Source of the DNA: Lysobacter niastensis | Lineage (GTDB): Bacteria > Pseudomonadota > Gammaproteobacteria > Xanthomonadales > Xanthomonadaceae | Reading direction: 5' to 3' | Assembly: GCF_015453285.1 (NCBI RefSeq) | Contig: NZ_JADLZT010000003.1 | Span: forward strand, 430,696-494,695 | DNA: 64,000 nucleotides | Part shown: in pieces, positions 16,327 to 25,358 of the stretch | Layout: every line of letters starts with the position of its first letter | Numbering within the stretch: position 1 is the stretch's first letter | Made by a program: the position numbers and the translations under genes | Notes under the pieces: model-generated | Told to the model about the DNA's origin: nothing | The model's database searches: none | Seen by the model: only the letters and a program-made list of their open reading frames with translations

Positions 16327-18527
16327 GCCCGTCCTCCAAGCGGAATGTCGAAGCCCACCGTGGCGCCGCGTTCGTCATTGGCGGCCCAGATGCGGCCGCC
16401 GTGCGCCTCGACGATGGTCTTGCAGACGGCCAGGCCGAGACCCATGCCCTCTTTCTTGGTAGTGACAAAGGGATCGAACATCCTGCCGATCAACTCGTCC
16501 GGAATCCCGGGACCGCGGTCCCGGACGCTGGTGCGCACACAGCCTTCGTGCACTCCGGTGCGGAATGACAGCTCGCGTTCGCCGTTGGAGCCCGCCATCG
16601 CATCGCAGGCATTCATGATCAGGTTGAGGATCACCTGCTGCAGCTGGATGCGGTCACCCACCACCTTCGGCAGGTCCTGCGTCAGCGACAACCTGACGTC
16701 GACGCCCCGGTTCAGCAGGTCGCTGCGCATCAGCCGCAACACGTCGCTGACGGCCTCGTTGATATCCGTTTCCTTGAACTCGGCCTCTTCCTTGCGCAAC
16801 AGGGAGCGCAGCCGCCGGATGACCTCGCCGGCACGGCGGTCGTTGTCGATGATGTCGGCCAGGATCTCGCGGATCTCCGCCAGATCAACGGGATCGCGCT
16901 GGAGGAAGCGTTGCGCCGCCTGCGCGTTGCTGATGATCGCGGCCAGCGGCTGGTTCAGCTCGTGCGCCAGCGAGCCGGACAACTCGCCCAGCATGGTCAC
17001 CCTGGACAGGTGCGCCAGTTCGTCGCGCTGCTGCGCGGCCTCGCGCTCCATGCGCTTGCGCTCGCTGAGGTCGGTGATGGTGGCCAGTACGAACAGGCCG
17101 GCACGGGTGCGGATCGGGCTGAGGCCCACCTCGATCGGAAAGGAGCTGCCATCGGATCGCAGCCCCCGCAGGTCGCGCCCGGAGCCCATCGAGCGCGCTT
17201 CCGGATGCGAGTGGAAGGCGCGGCGATGGTCGGGATGCTGTGCGCGGTGCTCGTGCGGCATCAGCTCCTCCACGCTGCGGCCGACCAGTTCGCCGCGCAC
17301 GTAGCCGAACATGGATTCGGCGCGGGCATTCACCAGCGCGATCGCCCCTGACTCCTCCGCCAGCACGATCGCGTTGGGAGACGCCTCCACCAGCAGTGCG
17401 AAACGCTCTTCGGCGCTGTGCCGTTCGGTGATGTCCTGGGCGACGCCGCGCATGCGCACGGGTTGATCCTCCGGGTCGAACTCGACCTTTCCGCGCAACT
17501 GCATCCAGCGCATGGAGTTTCCGGACACGTCCACACGACACTCACGTTCGCCATAACCGGTTTCAAGCGCATGGCCCAGCATGCCGGCCACCGCGTCCCG
17601 ATCCAGCGGGTCAACGCGCTCCAGCAGGTCCTGACGACGCAGAACCGGCTGGTCGCCGAGTCCCAGCAGGCGACGAGCCTGTCGCGAAGCCAGGAGCCGG
17701 TCACCAATGACATCCCACTCCCACAGCCCGAAACCCGCGGCACCGGCCGCCAGGTCCAGGTTCCTCTGGCTCTCCGCGACACGCGTCTCGGCCGTCGACA
17801 GGCGCTGTGCCAGCTGGTTCGACCGGATCAGATTGGTGCCGAGCTCATAGCTCATCGCCGCGATCACGAAGACGAAACTCGGACTGCCGAGGAGGGGAAG
17901 CCGGGCAGCGTTCATCGTCATCAGAAACGCCGAGGCCACCATGATCGCGATGAAGAGCAGCCAGCCGCCGCAGACGAGGTAAGCGCTCCTGCGCAGGTGG
18001 CCGTCGTACAGTCGCCGCGCCTGTAGCAGGGCATCGACCAGGAAGACCACCAGCAACACGTTGCTCAACTGCGCCAGGATCACCCAGGGATTCGAAGTGC
18101 CGATGGGGTACGTGATCGTTTCACCGCCCCACCACACGACGTGGCCGACGGCCTGCACGTCGTCGAAGTTGAGGTTTTCGCCGGTGGTGAAGTTCAGCAG
18201 CAGGGCCAGCATGCGCAGGCTGATGGCGCAGATCGCCAGCTTCACGTTGCCCAGGTGCAGGTAGCGGCGGACGAACCAGATCAGCGAGACGACCAGGCCG
18301 GCGATCGGTACATGCATCCAGCGGATCAGCCTGGCGAGCTCGTCCGGCGACCTGGCGTGCAGGGCCTGCATCTCCACGATGGTCAGTAGCGCGACGGAGA
18401 TCGCCGCGAGCGCGAACGCCAGGTGCTCCCAGCCCCTGCTCTGGCGCAGCCAGAACAGCATGTGGATCAGCCCCAGCGTCAGGCTGGCCGACGCCAGCAT
18501 GGGCCACGCGATGCTCACCCAGCTCAT
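16323..18527 (-). CDS. Membrane PAS sensor histidine kinase (FixL-like)
   Basis: 734 residues from the ATG at 18527; an upstream in-frame start would add an unlikely Arg-rich leader. About seven hydrophobic helices occupy residues 1-230, then two PAS domains (about 256-375 and 380-500), a HisKA domain with GSLAHELNQPLA (phospho-His near 525) and an HATPase_c domain with NLIMNACDAM (N box), DRGPGIP (G1) and EGMGLGLAV (G2). The HELNQPL kinase class is common with FixJ regulators. The PAS domains show no obvious heme or flavin motif. Signal unknown; position suggests sensing acid, ions or redox state. Confidence 0.93.
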   Translation of the reverse strand: MSWVSIAWPMLASASLTLGLIHMLFWLRQSRGWEHLAFALAAISVALLTIVEMQALHARSPDELARLIRWMHVPIAGLVVSLIWFVRRYLHLGNVKLAICAISLRMLALLLNFTTGENLNFDDVQAVGHVVWWGGETITYPIGTSNPWVILAQLSNVLLVVFLVDALLQARRLYDGHLRRSAYLVCGGWLLFIAIMVASAFLMTMNAARLPLLGSPSFVFVIAAMSYELGTNLIRSNQLAQRLSTAETRVAESQRNLDLAAGAAGFGLWEWDVIGDRLLASRQARRLLGLGDQPVLRRQDLLERVDPLDRDAVAGMLGHALETGYGERECRVDVSGNSMRWMQLRGKVEFDPEDQPVRMRGVAQDITERHSAEERFALLVEASPNAIVLAEESGAIALVNARAESMFGYVRGELVGRSVEELMPHEHRAQHPDHRRAFHSHPEARSMGSGRDLRGLRSDGSSFPIEVGLSPIRTRAGLFVLATITDLSERKRMEREAAQQRDELAHLSRVTMLGELSGSLAHELNQPLAAIISNAQAAQRFLQRDPVDLAEIREILADIIDNDRRAGEVIRRLRSLLRKEEAEFKETDINEAVSDVLRLMRSDLLNRGVDVRLSLTQDLPKVVGDRIQLQQVILNLIMNACDAMAGSNGERELSFRTGVHEGCVRTSVRDRGPGIPDELIGRMFDPFVTTKKEGMGLGLAVCKTIVEAHGGRIWAANDERGATVGFDIPLGGRA

Positions 18528-18768
18528 CGAACCCGTCCGCTCCCGTTCCCGGGGCACATCGGCTCGTGGAACGCATGGCGCAGCGATCCAACGGCCCGGT
18601 GTCCGCCGCACGTTTATCGAAACGTTCTTGCCCCGCCGCGCAGGCCAAGCCCTGGCAAATGGCATGCCAGAAGGGCGTCCCGCCAGGCACGGAACGGCAC
18701 TATCGGTCGCCTCCGTGCCTGCTGGCCCGCCGCACCGACAACGGCGGTCGCCTGTCTACACTGCCTGG
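18528..18768. promoter_or_regulatory. Presumed promoter region of the 13-gene minus-strand cluster
   Basis: 241 bp lie between the kinase ATG and the upstream lipoprotein stop codon. I see no convincing -10/-35 pair and no terminator, so both an internal promoter here and read-through from the upstream gene are possible. Confidence 0.3.
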
Positions 18769-19788
18769 CTACTGATAGTCAGCCATTGGCCCTTCGGCGA
18801 CGCACTTGGCGTCCGGGAAGCCGAATCGCGTCTGCAGGGACAGGCCGCACTCCTTGACCTCCTCCAGCGCGCGGTCCTCGACCTTGCACTCGCTGTCGAA
18901 TGCGGAGGCGAAGGCGTCCATGCGGGCCGGGAAGTCTTCGCCGCACTTGCGGGCGAGGCGGATGCGCTCGAGGTCGTCCTGCGCGGCGTTGGGACCGTCC
19001 AGGCCGAACTCGTGCAATTCGTCGACGGTGAGGATGCGCAGCTGGCGGTTCGGCACGATCATCATCAGATCGGCGACGGCCACCGAAGCGCCGTTGCGCT
19101 CCAGGTAATCCTTCATCGAATCATGCACGTCGCGCAGCTCGCTGCTCAGTTCGGCGCGGGTGCTGGCCTTGGAGCCGATCCGCACCATGCGATGGATGCC
19201 GACCTTGCCGGAGATCAGCCGGTCGTCGCCGGATGCCAGGATCAGCACGCATGCGCTGTGGCACACCGCATCCTCGCGCACCCAGATCGTCCAGCCTGAA
19301 TTGGCGATGGCGTCGCCGGCACGGATCGCGTCTTCGACACGGCCGCCGGAGGAATCGATGTCGAGAATGCGGCGCTTGATCTCCATCCGGTCGGCCATCG
19401 CGGAGACGCGCTCGACCAGCGAGGTGAAGTCGGACGCGACCTTGCCGCGGTAGCGCAGGCGGATCGTGCCCTGTTCACGGCACGGCGTCAGCGCATCGAC
19501 GACGTTGAAGAACTCCAGCGAGCGCAGCGGCGTGCCATCGCCCTTCTCGATGTCGTGCTCGCAGCTGATCCAGGCATCACCGGAGGTGACATCCGCCACC
19601 GGCCAGTTGGTGCCATCCAGCACGTCCGCGGGCGTGGGCTTTACTTCCTCCACTGGCCGCGCGCTGACCGCGCCGCTGGGCTCCATGGTCGTGGTGGTGA
19701 CGCTGTTCGCGGTCTGCGTTTCCACTTTCCTGCCGCAGGCCGAAAGGCCCGCGATGCACACCGCCACGAGGATCCAACGCATCACCAT
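18769..19788 (-). CDS. COG3904-like periplasmic lipoprotein with ClpP/crotonase-like fold
   Basis: 339 residues from the ATG at 19788 (an ATG at 19782 is equally possible). A lipoprotein signal ends in GLSAC. The core shows the ClpP/SDH-like pattern used by the COG3904 group: LDIDSSGGRVEDAIRAGDAI, then the candidate nucleophile motif CHSACVLILASG, and HRMVRIG. In related proteins the Ser in HSAC corresponds to a protease nucleophile, but proteolysis has not been shown for most of them. Eight cysteines suggest disulfides. Function is inferred at fold level only. Confidence 0.7.
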   Translation of the reverse strand: MVMRWILVAVCIAGLSACGRKVETQTANSVTTTTMEPSGAVSARPVEEVKPTPADVLDGTNWPVADVTSGDAWISCEHDIEKGDGTPLRSLEFFNVVDALTPCREQGTIRLRYRGKVASDFTSLVERVSAMADRMEIKRRILDIDSSGGRVEDAIRAGDAIANSGWTIWVREDAVCHSACVLILASGDDRLISGKVGIHRMVRIGSKASTRAELSSELRDVHDSMKDYLERNGASVAVADLMMIVPNRQLRILTVDELHEFGLDGPNAAQDDLERIRLARKCGEDFPARMDAFASAFDSECKVEDRALEEVKECGLSLQTRFGFPDAKCVAEGPMADYQ

Positions 19789-20173
19789 GTTCAGCACCAC
19801 ACAGACGGGAGTTCGGGGCCATGCGCCCGACAGCCAGTGTAGGCGGCCTCGCGCCGCGCGAGGCCAACATCGCATGAACATGACGTTCCGCATCTGGAAC
19901 CTGACCACGCCTGCCCACTGGCTGGCCCGTAATCCCGGCGTCGGTCATCGCCATGCGCGAAGCCGCCCTGTTGCTGTCAACGGCAGCGCGGCCCTAACTC
20001 GGACGCAACCGGAATGATGTCGATCGGAGGCACCCCCGATCGTCGCAGTCATGCAGCCGGATGCTTCAAGCACCGTGCCTTCACTCCGGTTGCGTTGCGA
20101 TTCGCACATCGCCCGGTGGCATCAACGCCCTGCTCCGCCTGAAACGTCAGGCCCAACCGTCACGGAGAGTCAC
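19789..20173. other. 385-bp divergent intergenic region with a GC hairpin
   Basis: The only clear structure is a perfect 9-bp hairpin, GGCCTCGCG-CCG-CGCGAGGCC, at 19845-19865. No gene is supported. A GGAGAG Shine-Dalgarno lies at the right end, serving the DUF1428 gene. Confidence 0.5.
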
Positions 20174-20533
20174 ATGAGTTATGTCGATGGATATGTTCTG
20201 CCGGTTCCGAAGAAGAACCTGGCCGCTTACCGCCGGATGGCCCGCAAGGCTGGCCAGGTCTGGCGCGAGCACGGTGCGCTGGAATACCGCGAATGCGTCG
20301 CCGACGATGTCCAGCCGGGCAAGTCGACGTCCTTTCCGCAGGCGGTGAAGCTGAAGCCGGACGAGACGGTGATCTTCGCCTGGATCGTCTACAAGTCGCG
20401 CGCGCAGCGCGACAGGGTCAACAAGAAGGCGATGGCCGATCCGCGCCTGGCATCGATGGCCGATCCGAAGTCGCTGCCGTTCGACGGCAAGCGCATGTTC
20501 TGGGGCGGATTCAAGTTGATGGTCGACCTCTGA
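20174..20533 (+). CDS. DUF1428 family protein (YbaA-like)
   Basis: 119 residues, the full DUF1428 length, starting MSYVDGYVLPVPKKN with a GGAGAG ribosome site seven bases upstream. Family features include the dimeric ferredoxin-like fold, the segment EHGALEYRECVADDV and the YKSRAQRDRVNKK stretch near the middle. Members are small cytoplasmic proteins of unknown function, similar in fold to antibiotic-biosynthesis-monooxygenase-type domains. It stands alone between divergent and convergent neighbours. Confidence 0.9.
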   Translation: MSYVDGYVLPVPKKNLAAYRRMARKAGQVWREHGALEYRECVADDVQPGKSTSFPQAVKLKPDETVIFAWIVYKSRAQRDRVNKKAMADPRLASMADPKSLPFDGKRMFWGGFKLMVDL

Positions 20534-20573
20534 TCGACCATAGGCCGGTGGCCGTTCGCAGGCCCCTGCCGGA

Positions 20574-21002
20574 TCATTCAGGGATGCGCGAGGAGTGCGA
20601 CGCCACCATGACCCAGTGGCCGTCGCGCTGGACCCACACGCGCGTGAACCGGAACCGCCCCTGCCACGGCTGGCCGTTGCTGACGGCCGATTGCACGCTG
20701 GTGCCGGTGACCACCGCCGTGTCGCCGTAGCGGCGCAGGCGCACGTCCTCGTTGCCGATGGCCTGGTTGCGGCGGCTGCGCGTGGACAGCTCTTCCAGGT
20801 ACTCGGCCCTGGCCTGCACCTTGCCGTCGGAATGCGTCAGCAGCCAGTCGTCGGCCAGCAGGCGATCAAGCCCTGCGACGTCCGCGCTCAGCCTCAACGT
20901 GTTCCAGCTGGCATCGGTGGCCAGCAGTTCGTCCTCCGCGGCCCAGGATGAGCGAGGCATGGCGAGGACAAGACAGACGAGCAGGACGGACAGGAGTCGC
21001 AC
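20574..21002 (-). CDS. Secreted NTF2-like (DUF4440) protein
   Basis: The GTG at 21002 has GGAGG just upstream and gives a 142-residue protein with a clean signal peptide ending WA-AEDEL. The mature part is an NTF2/SnoaL-like cone fold of the DUF4440 type: a helix LDRLLADDWLLTHSDGKVQ, the strand VRLRRYGDTAVVTGTSV and FRFTRVWVQRDGHWVMVASHSS at the end. These folds bind small molecules or act as scaffolds; no catalytic residues are evident. A longer reading from 21056 would lack a signal peptide. Confidence 0.82.
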   Translation of the reverse strand: MRLLSVLLVCLVLAMPRSSWAAEDELLATDASWNTLRLSADVAGLDRLLADDWLLTHSDGKVQARAEYLEELSTRSRRNQAIGNEDVRLRRYGDTAVVTGTSVQSAVSNGQPWQGRFRFTRVWVQRDGHWVMVASHSSRIPE

Positions 21003-21118
21003 ACGGCCTCCGGGCCAATGGGAGTTGTCGGAATGGCCGTGACGGCGCGCGGCCACGCGGTAGCGGCGGCGTATCGTGAGTAGGCGCCGCGGCGCCCGGC
21101 AGTGCCGAAGGTCCTTCC

Positions 21119-21421
21119 CTACCCGGCCAGGCGCATCGCCCAGCGCCGCACCAGCCTGCCCAGCGTGTCCTGCGCGCGCGCCATCGCCTGCAGGTCGTGG
21201 AAGGGTTCGGTGGCGTTCAATGCGCTTCTGGCCGCCGCGATCGCGTCCATGACCACGGGCGTGCCGTCGGGGCCGAGCATGTCGCTCAGCGTGCGCCGGT
21301 GCGCCTCGAGCCGGCGCTCGAAGTCGTAGTCCAGGCCGCGTCCGGCCCGGCGCGACACCTGGCGAAGGGAAGCATTGAAGCGGGCGAGTTCGGTGTGCAG
21401 CTGGTCGGGGGTGTAATGCAT
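21119..21421 (-). CDS. Small helical protein of unknown function
   Basis: 100 residues from the ATG at 21421. It is all helical by composition and strongly charged, with no signal peptide or TM segment. I do not recognise the family. It could be cytoplasmic and interact with other proteins. It lies between the NTF2-like gene and the sorbosone-type dehydrogenase gene on the same strand, with gaps over 100 bp, so an operon is uncertain. Confidence 0.55.
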   Translation of the reverse strand: MHYTPDQLHTELARFNASLRQVSRRAGRGLDYDFERRLEAHRRTLSDMLGPDGTPVVMDAIAAARSALNATEPFHDLQAMARAQDTLGRLVRRWAMRLAG

Positions 21422-21583
21422 GGCTTCAGTTTTCGGCGCGGCGGTCGCATGGGTTGAGACGCAGCGAGCGGCGCGACTCGGCCGCCTCCGGGGGCCGGGC
21501 GGCATCTCCTGCCTGTCCAACGGTGGCCGGGTGCTTACCCGGCCGCGGCTTCGATGTGCGGACGTCGTCCGCGCGTCACCTGA

Positions 21584-23254
21584 TTAGCGGCGCCAATCCT
21601 CGCGGCGGCCGCCGCGCTGGGTGCGGCCGGCGCGCGGCGTTGCGGCGCTTTGCACCCGCGTCGCTGCGGAGGCGGCTGCCGTGGCAGTCCCGACCGGTGT
21701 CGGTTCGATGACGAAGATCTCTCCGTCCAGGTCGACGATGTAGAGGTTCAGCGACTGGTCCTGGCCGAAGGACACGATGTTGTTGTACGCCCCCGCGCCC
21801 GGTGCGAAGTCCGCGTTGCGCTGAATGAAATCGGTGGCTTCGAGCGTGGTTCCGAGCGAGACACGCGTGATCGGGAACGACCAGATGTTGGGCGTCACGA
21901 AGTCGGCGAAGATGTAGTGCCCGCGCAGCGCCTCCACCGGCCCGCGATAGACATAGCCGCCGATCACCGTGTTGCCTTGCGTCGGGCCAGACCCGTGCCG
22001 GTACTGCGCCACCGGCGGTTCCAGGCCGGCGGTCGACCCGCCGCGGAACGGAACCGTGCCCTCCAGGATCGGCCAGCCGAAATTGAGCCCGGCGAACTCG
22101 GAGGGAATGACGTCGATCTCCTCGACCGCGTTCTGGCCGACATCGCCGATCCACAATGCGGAGGTCTGGGCATCGAAGCCGGCTCGGAACGGATTGCGCA
22201 GGCCGTACGCCCAGACTTCGGGCGCTCCGCCTCCTCCGGCGAAGGGGTTGGTCACGGGAATGCGGTAATCGCGATCGGGGTCGGCGGGAAATGCATCGGC
22301 TGAAGGATCGATCCGCAGGATCTTGCCCAGCAAGGTGTTGCGGTTCTGGCCGTTGTTGTCCGGATCGCCTGCGCCGCCGCCGTCGCCCACTCCGATGTAC
22401 AGCATGCCGTCGCCGAAATTGAAGGCGATCCAGCCGCCGTTGTGGTTGCTGCGAGGATGCGGGATGCGCAGGATCGCATCCGCTGTCGCGGGATCGGCGC
22501 GATCGCGGCTGCCGGCGAGGGTCTGGTAGCGGCGCAGCTCGATCGTTCCATCGGGCACGGTCAGGTACACGTAGAACCGTCCGCTGCTGGTGAAGTCCGG
22601 TGCCGGCGCGAAACCAAGCAGTCCACGCTCGCCATCGGTGGATATCTGTCCGGTGACGTCGAGGAACGGTGTCGGCGCGACCGCTCCGGTCGCGGGGTTC
22701 ATGATCAGGATGCGGCCTGTCAGTTCGACCACGAACACCCGGCCCGTGTTGTCTGGCACTGCCGTCAGGAACACCGGCTGGTTGAGGCCGGCGGCGACGC
22801 GCCTTACGCGGAAAGCGGCATTCGGGCGGTCGGTCACGGTGACCGAAAGGTTCTGCGTCGCGGTGGCACGGCCGTCACTGACTGTCACCGGCACGATGTA
22901 GACGTTGTCGCGGTTGGAATCGATCGGCACCTCGAAATCCGGCGGACTGGCGAACGACAGCGCGCCGGCGGAGGTCAGCCGGAACACCGTCCCGTCCGAA
23001 CCCTGGCCTATCGAGAAGGTCAGCATGTCGCCATCCGGATCGCTACCGGTGACGGTATGGAACACGCCCGCGGTTTCTTCCGGGACCGACACGTTCGCCG
23101 TGGAGGTGAAGGTCGGTGGACGGTTCGCCGGTGTCGGCGTCGGCATCCCGTTGCCGCCATTGCCTCCGCCGCCCCCGCATGCGGTCAGGACCAGCAACGC
23201 CGCCAGGTTCAAGGCAGCCCACGAACACCGTGCGATCTGCGCCCTCGTCGCCAT
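21584..23254 (-). CDS. Lipoprotein with cadherin-like domain and glucose/sorbosone dehydrogenase-type propeller
   Basis: 556 residues from the ATG at 23254, preceded by GGAAGGAG. The signal ends in LVLTAC, followed by a Gly-rich linker. Residues about 45-150 form a cadherin-like/Ig-like domain (SVPEETAGVFHTVTGSDPDGD). From about 160 a six-bladed GSDH-type propeller follows, with HNGGWIAFN-like, VGDGGGAGDPDNN and WAYGLRNPFRAGF motifs. Such soluble PQQ-dependent aldose-type dehydrogenases oxidise sugars in the periplasm. The C-terminal tail is unusually Arg/Gly-rich. Whether PQQ is bound is inferred. Confidence 0.85.
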   Translation of the reverse strand: MATRAQIARCSWAALNLAALLVLTACGGGGGNGGNGMPTPTPANRPPTFTSTANVSVPEETAGVFHTVTGSDPDGDMLTFSIGQGSDGTVFRLTSAGALSFASPPDFEVPIDSNRDNVYIVPVTVSDGRATATQNLSVTVTDRPNAAFRVRRVAAGLNQPVFLTAVPDNTGRVFVVELTGRILIMNPATGAVAPTPFLDVTGQISTDGERGLLGFAPAPDFTSSGRFYVYLTVPDGTIELRRYQTLAGSRDRADPATADAILRIPHPRSNHNGGWIAFNFGDGMLYIGVGDGGGAGDPDNNGQNRNTLLGKILRIDPSADAFPADPDRDYRIPVTNPFAGGGGAPEVWAYGLRNPFRAGFDAQTSALWIGDVGQNAVEEIDVIPSEFAGLNFGWPILEGTVPFRGGSTAGLEPPVAQYRHGSGPTQGNTVIGGYVYRGPVEALRGHYIFADFVTPNIWSFPITRVSLGTTLEATDFIQRNADFAPGAGAYNNIVSFGQDQSLNLYIVDLDGEIFVIEPTPVGTATAAASAATRVQSAATPRAGRTQRGGRREDWRR

Positions 23255-23590
23255 GGGACGACTCCTTCCGGACCTGGCTTCCGCCCCGCGCTCCGGGGCT
23301 CGCGCAGGCTGGCAGCGCGGGTGCGGTGGCCGCGTGAAGGCTGTGCCGCAGGCGGCAGCGCTGGCTGACGTGCTGCGTCCACATCGCCAGCCCAAGAACG
23401 GAGTGTTAAGCCTGGCGGGGTTCGCATTCCGCCCACCGTTCTCTTTGATGCCGCGCTACTTCAACCGATCGCGATTGGCATCGGCGTGCATGTCGTTGTG
23501 GCATGCGCCGCGTTTACTCGCAGTGAGTTCCGTTGCTATGTTCACCGGCGCCCGCATCGGGACGCGGGTTCAATCAACCAGGGGGAGTTC
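23255..23590. other. 336-bp divergent intergenic region
   Basis: I see no gene, repeat or strong terminator here. It must contain the promoters for the divergent dehydrogenase lipoprotein and DUF4410-like genes, but I find no convincing -10/-35 pair. A GGGGGAG Shine-Dalgarno for the right-hand gene ends at about 23587. Confidence 0.4.
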
Positions 23591-24181
23591 ATGTCGATCC
23601 GTTCCATGCTGGCCACGGCCGGCCTGTTGTTGCTGCTGGCTTCACCCATTGCGATGGCGAAGGATGAGATCCGCGCCTCGAGCGAAACCAACCAGGCACC
23701 GAGTGAGACGTTCAACGCTTTCGACCGGTTCGAACTGGCACCGCTGGAAGTGTCGCCCGAATACGCGAGCCACGAAGCCAACCAGCGTGCCAAGGGCATC
23801 CTGCAGGGGCATCTCCTGAGCGGCTTGGGCGTATGGGCGAACGACCGCAACTTGCAGACGGCGAAGCATGATCCGGTGCGGACGCTGCGCATCGAACCGA
23901 AGATCGAGAAGATCCGCTTCGTCACCGGCGCGGGCCGCATCTGGGGCGGCGCGTTCGCTGGCAGCTCGCAGGTACTGCTGACGCTGCGCATCGTCGACAA
24001 GGCCAGTGGCCAGGTACTGGCGCAGCCCGAGTTCTACCAGCATGCCCGTGGCATGGCGGCAGCCTGGACCGGAGGCGGCGCCGATTACGCGATGCTCGAG
24101 CGCGTGGCCAACCTGGCCAACCAGTACATCGGCGGCAATTACGAAACCGCCACCGGCGGCAAGACCGGCTGGGCTCCCTGA
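23591..24181 (+). CDS. Secreted DUF4410-like protein
   Basis: 196 residues with a signal peptide ending AMAKDE and a GGGGGAG ribosome site. The mature region resembles the DUF4410 family: a strand pair ending in LRIEPKIEKIRFVTGAGRIWGGAFAG, then VLLTLRIVDKASGQVLAQPEF, a pattern seen in proteins predicted to be periplasmic or lipid-anchored with a lipocalin- or FlgO-like fold. The assignment is tentative. It converges on the MDR oxidoreductase gene. Confidence 0.6.
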   Translation: MSIRSMLATAGLLLLLASPIAMAKDEIRASSETNQAPSETFNAFDRFELAPLEVSPEYASHEANQRAKGILQGHLLSGLGVWANDRNLQTAKHDPVRTLRIEPKIEKIRFVTGAGRIWGGAFAGSSQVLLTLRIVDKASGQVLAQPEFYQHARGMAAAWTGGGADYAMLERVANLANQYIGGNYETATGGKTGWAP

Positions 24182-24208
24182 CGTAATCCTCGCCAACGAT
24201 GTCGCACG

Positions 24209-24230
24209 CGGGGCGGGTCACTCCGCCCCG
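24209..24230. terminator. Possible bidirectional terminator hairpin
   Basis: CGGGGCGG (24209-24216) pairs with CCGCCCCG (24223-24230) between two convergent genes. The following sequence is only moderately T-rich (TCGTTCTTT), so termination is likely but not certain. Confidence 0.5.
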
Positions 24231-24257
24231 TCGTTCTTTGCAGGTGGCGAAGCGACG

Positions 24258-25244
24258 TCATGCGTTTGGCGTAATTACGATCTTGCCCGATCGCTTGCCG
24301 GACGCCGCTTCCGCAACGGCCTCCCGGATGGCGTCGATTCCATAGGTGGCCTGGATCTGCGCACGAAGCCGGCCGGAAGCGATCATGCCGGACAGCTCAC
24401 GGAACAAGTCGGCGCGCATCTTCGGGTCGGCACTCTTGTACCAGCGCGACAGCCAGAAACCGCGTAGACGGATGTCGCGGAAGATCAGCGAGGCCGGGGA
24501 AACCAGACAGGCTTCGCCGCCCATCGCGCCGTAATTGACCACGGTGCCGCCGGGCGCCAGCGACTGCGCCAGGCGTTCGGTGGCCATCCCTCCCACGGCG
24601 TCGATGGCCAGCGCGATGGTGGCGCCGCCGGTGGCTTCGCGCACGCGTGCCACCAGGTCGTCGCCATCGACCAGCACCACATCGCCGCCCGCCTCCGCCA
24701 CGGCCGCTCGCGCATCGTCGCGGCGCACGACATTGACGGTGCGCAGTCCGCGCGCTTTCGCCAGCTGCACGACGTAGCCGCCGACGGCGGAGTTGGCAGC
24801 GTTCTGCACGACCCAGTCGCCCGGCTGCAGGTCCGCGAAGTCGCTCAACAGCAATCGCGCCGTCGGCGGATTGACCGTCAGCATGCTCAGTTGCAAGTGG
24901 TCGGCGCCGTCGGGCAACGGCACCAGCGCTTTTGCATCGGCCAGCATGTGCGTCGTCCAAGTGCCGCTGCCCACCGGCAACAGCACGCATTGGCCGGGCT
25001 TCAGGCCGGCGACGCCAGGCCCCAGTTCGGCGACGCGTCCGACGCCTTCGTTGCCACCGACCGCGGGCAGCGGTGGCAGTGAACCGTACTGACCGGTCAG
25101 CGTGAGGACGTCGGAAGGATTGATCGGTGCGGCCGTCACCTCGACCAGCACCTGCCCTTCCGCGGGCGGCGGCAGGGTGAACTCGACGGCTTCGATGACG
25201 TCCTGCGGGACCGGGCCGCGATGCGTGTAACGGGCGTGTTTCAT
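24258..25244 (-). CDS. MDR-superfamily oxidoreductase (2-enoyl thioester reductase-like)
   Basis: 328 residues, usual length for the zinc-independent medium-chain reductases. N-terminal GroES-like domain, then the Rossmann segment with the family signature NPPTARLLLSDF and GDWVVQNAANSAVGGYV, and NYGAMGGEA further on. The NPPTA and QNAANS motifs are those of 2-enoyl thioester reductases (MECR/ETR group) rather than alcohol dehydrogenases, and structural zinc cysteines are absent. NADPH-dependent reduction of an enoyl thioester or quinone is likely; the physiological substrate is unknown. It is a single gene. Confidence 0.85.
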   Translation of the reverse strand: MKHARYTHRGPVPQDVIEAVEFTLPPPAEGQVLVEVTAAPINPSDVLTLTGQYGSLPPLPAVGGNEGVGRVAELGPGVAGLKPGQCVLLPVGSGTWTTHMLADAKALVPLPDGADHLQLSMLTVNPPTARLLLSDFADLQPGDWVVQNAANSAVGGYVVQLAKARGLRTVNVVRRDDARAAVAEAGGDVVLVDGDDLVARVREATGGATIALAIDAVGGMATERLAQSLAPGGTVVNYGAMGGEACLVSPASLIFRDIRLRGFWLSRWYKSADPKMRADLFRELSGMIASGRLRAQIQATYGIDAIREAVAEAASGKRSGKIVITPNA

Positions 25245-25358
25245 GGGAAGACCCCGGTCAATGGCGAAAGCAGCACCTTATGGCCGATCACGTCGGGATC
25301 GCATGACGGCATGCATTGCCCCTGCGGTCGCGGCGCGGCGCGTCGCGCTGTCGGGAAC

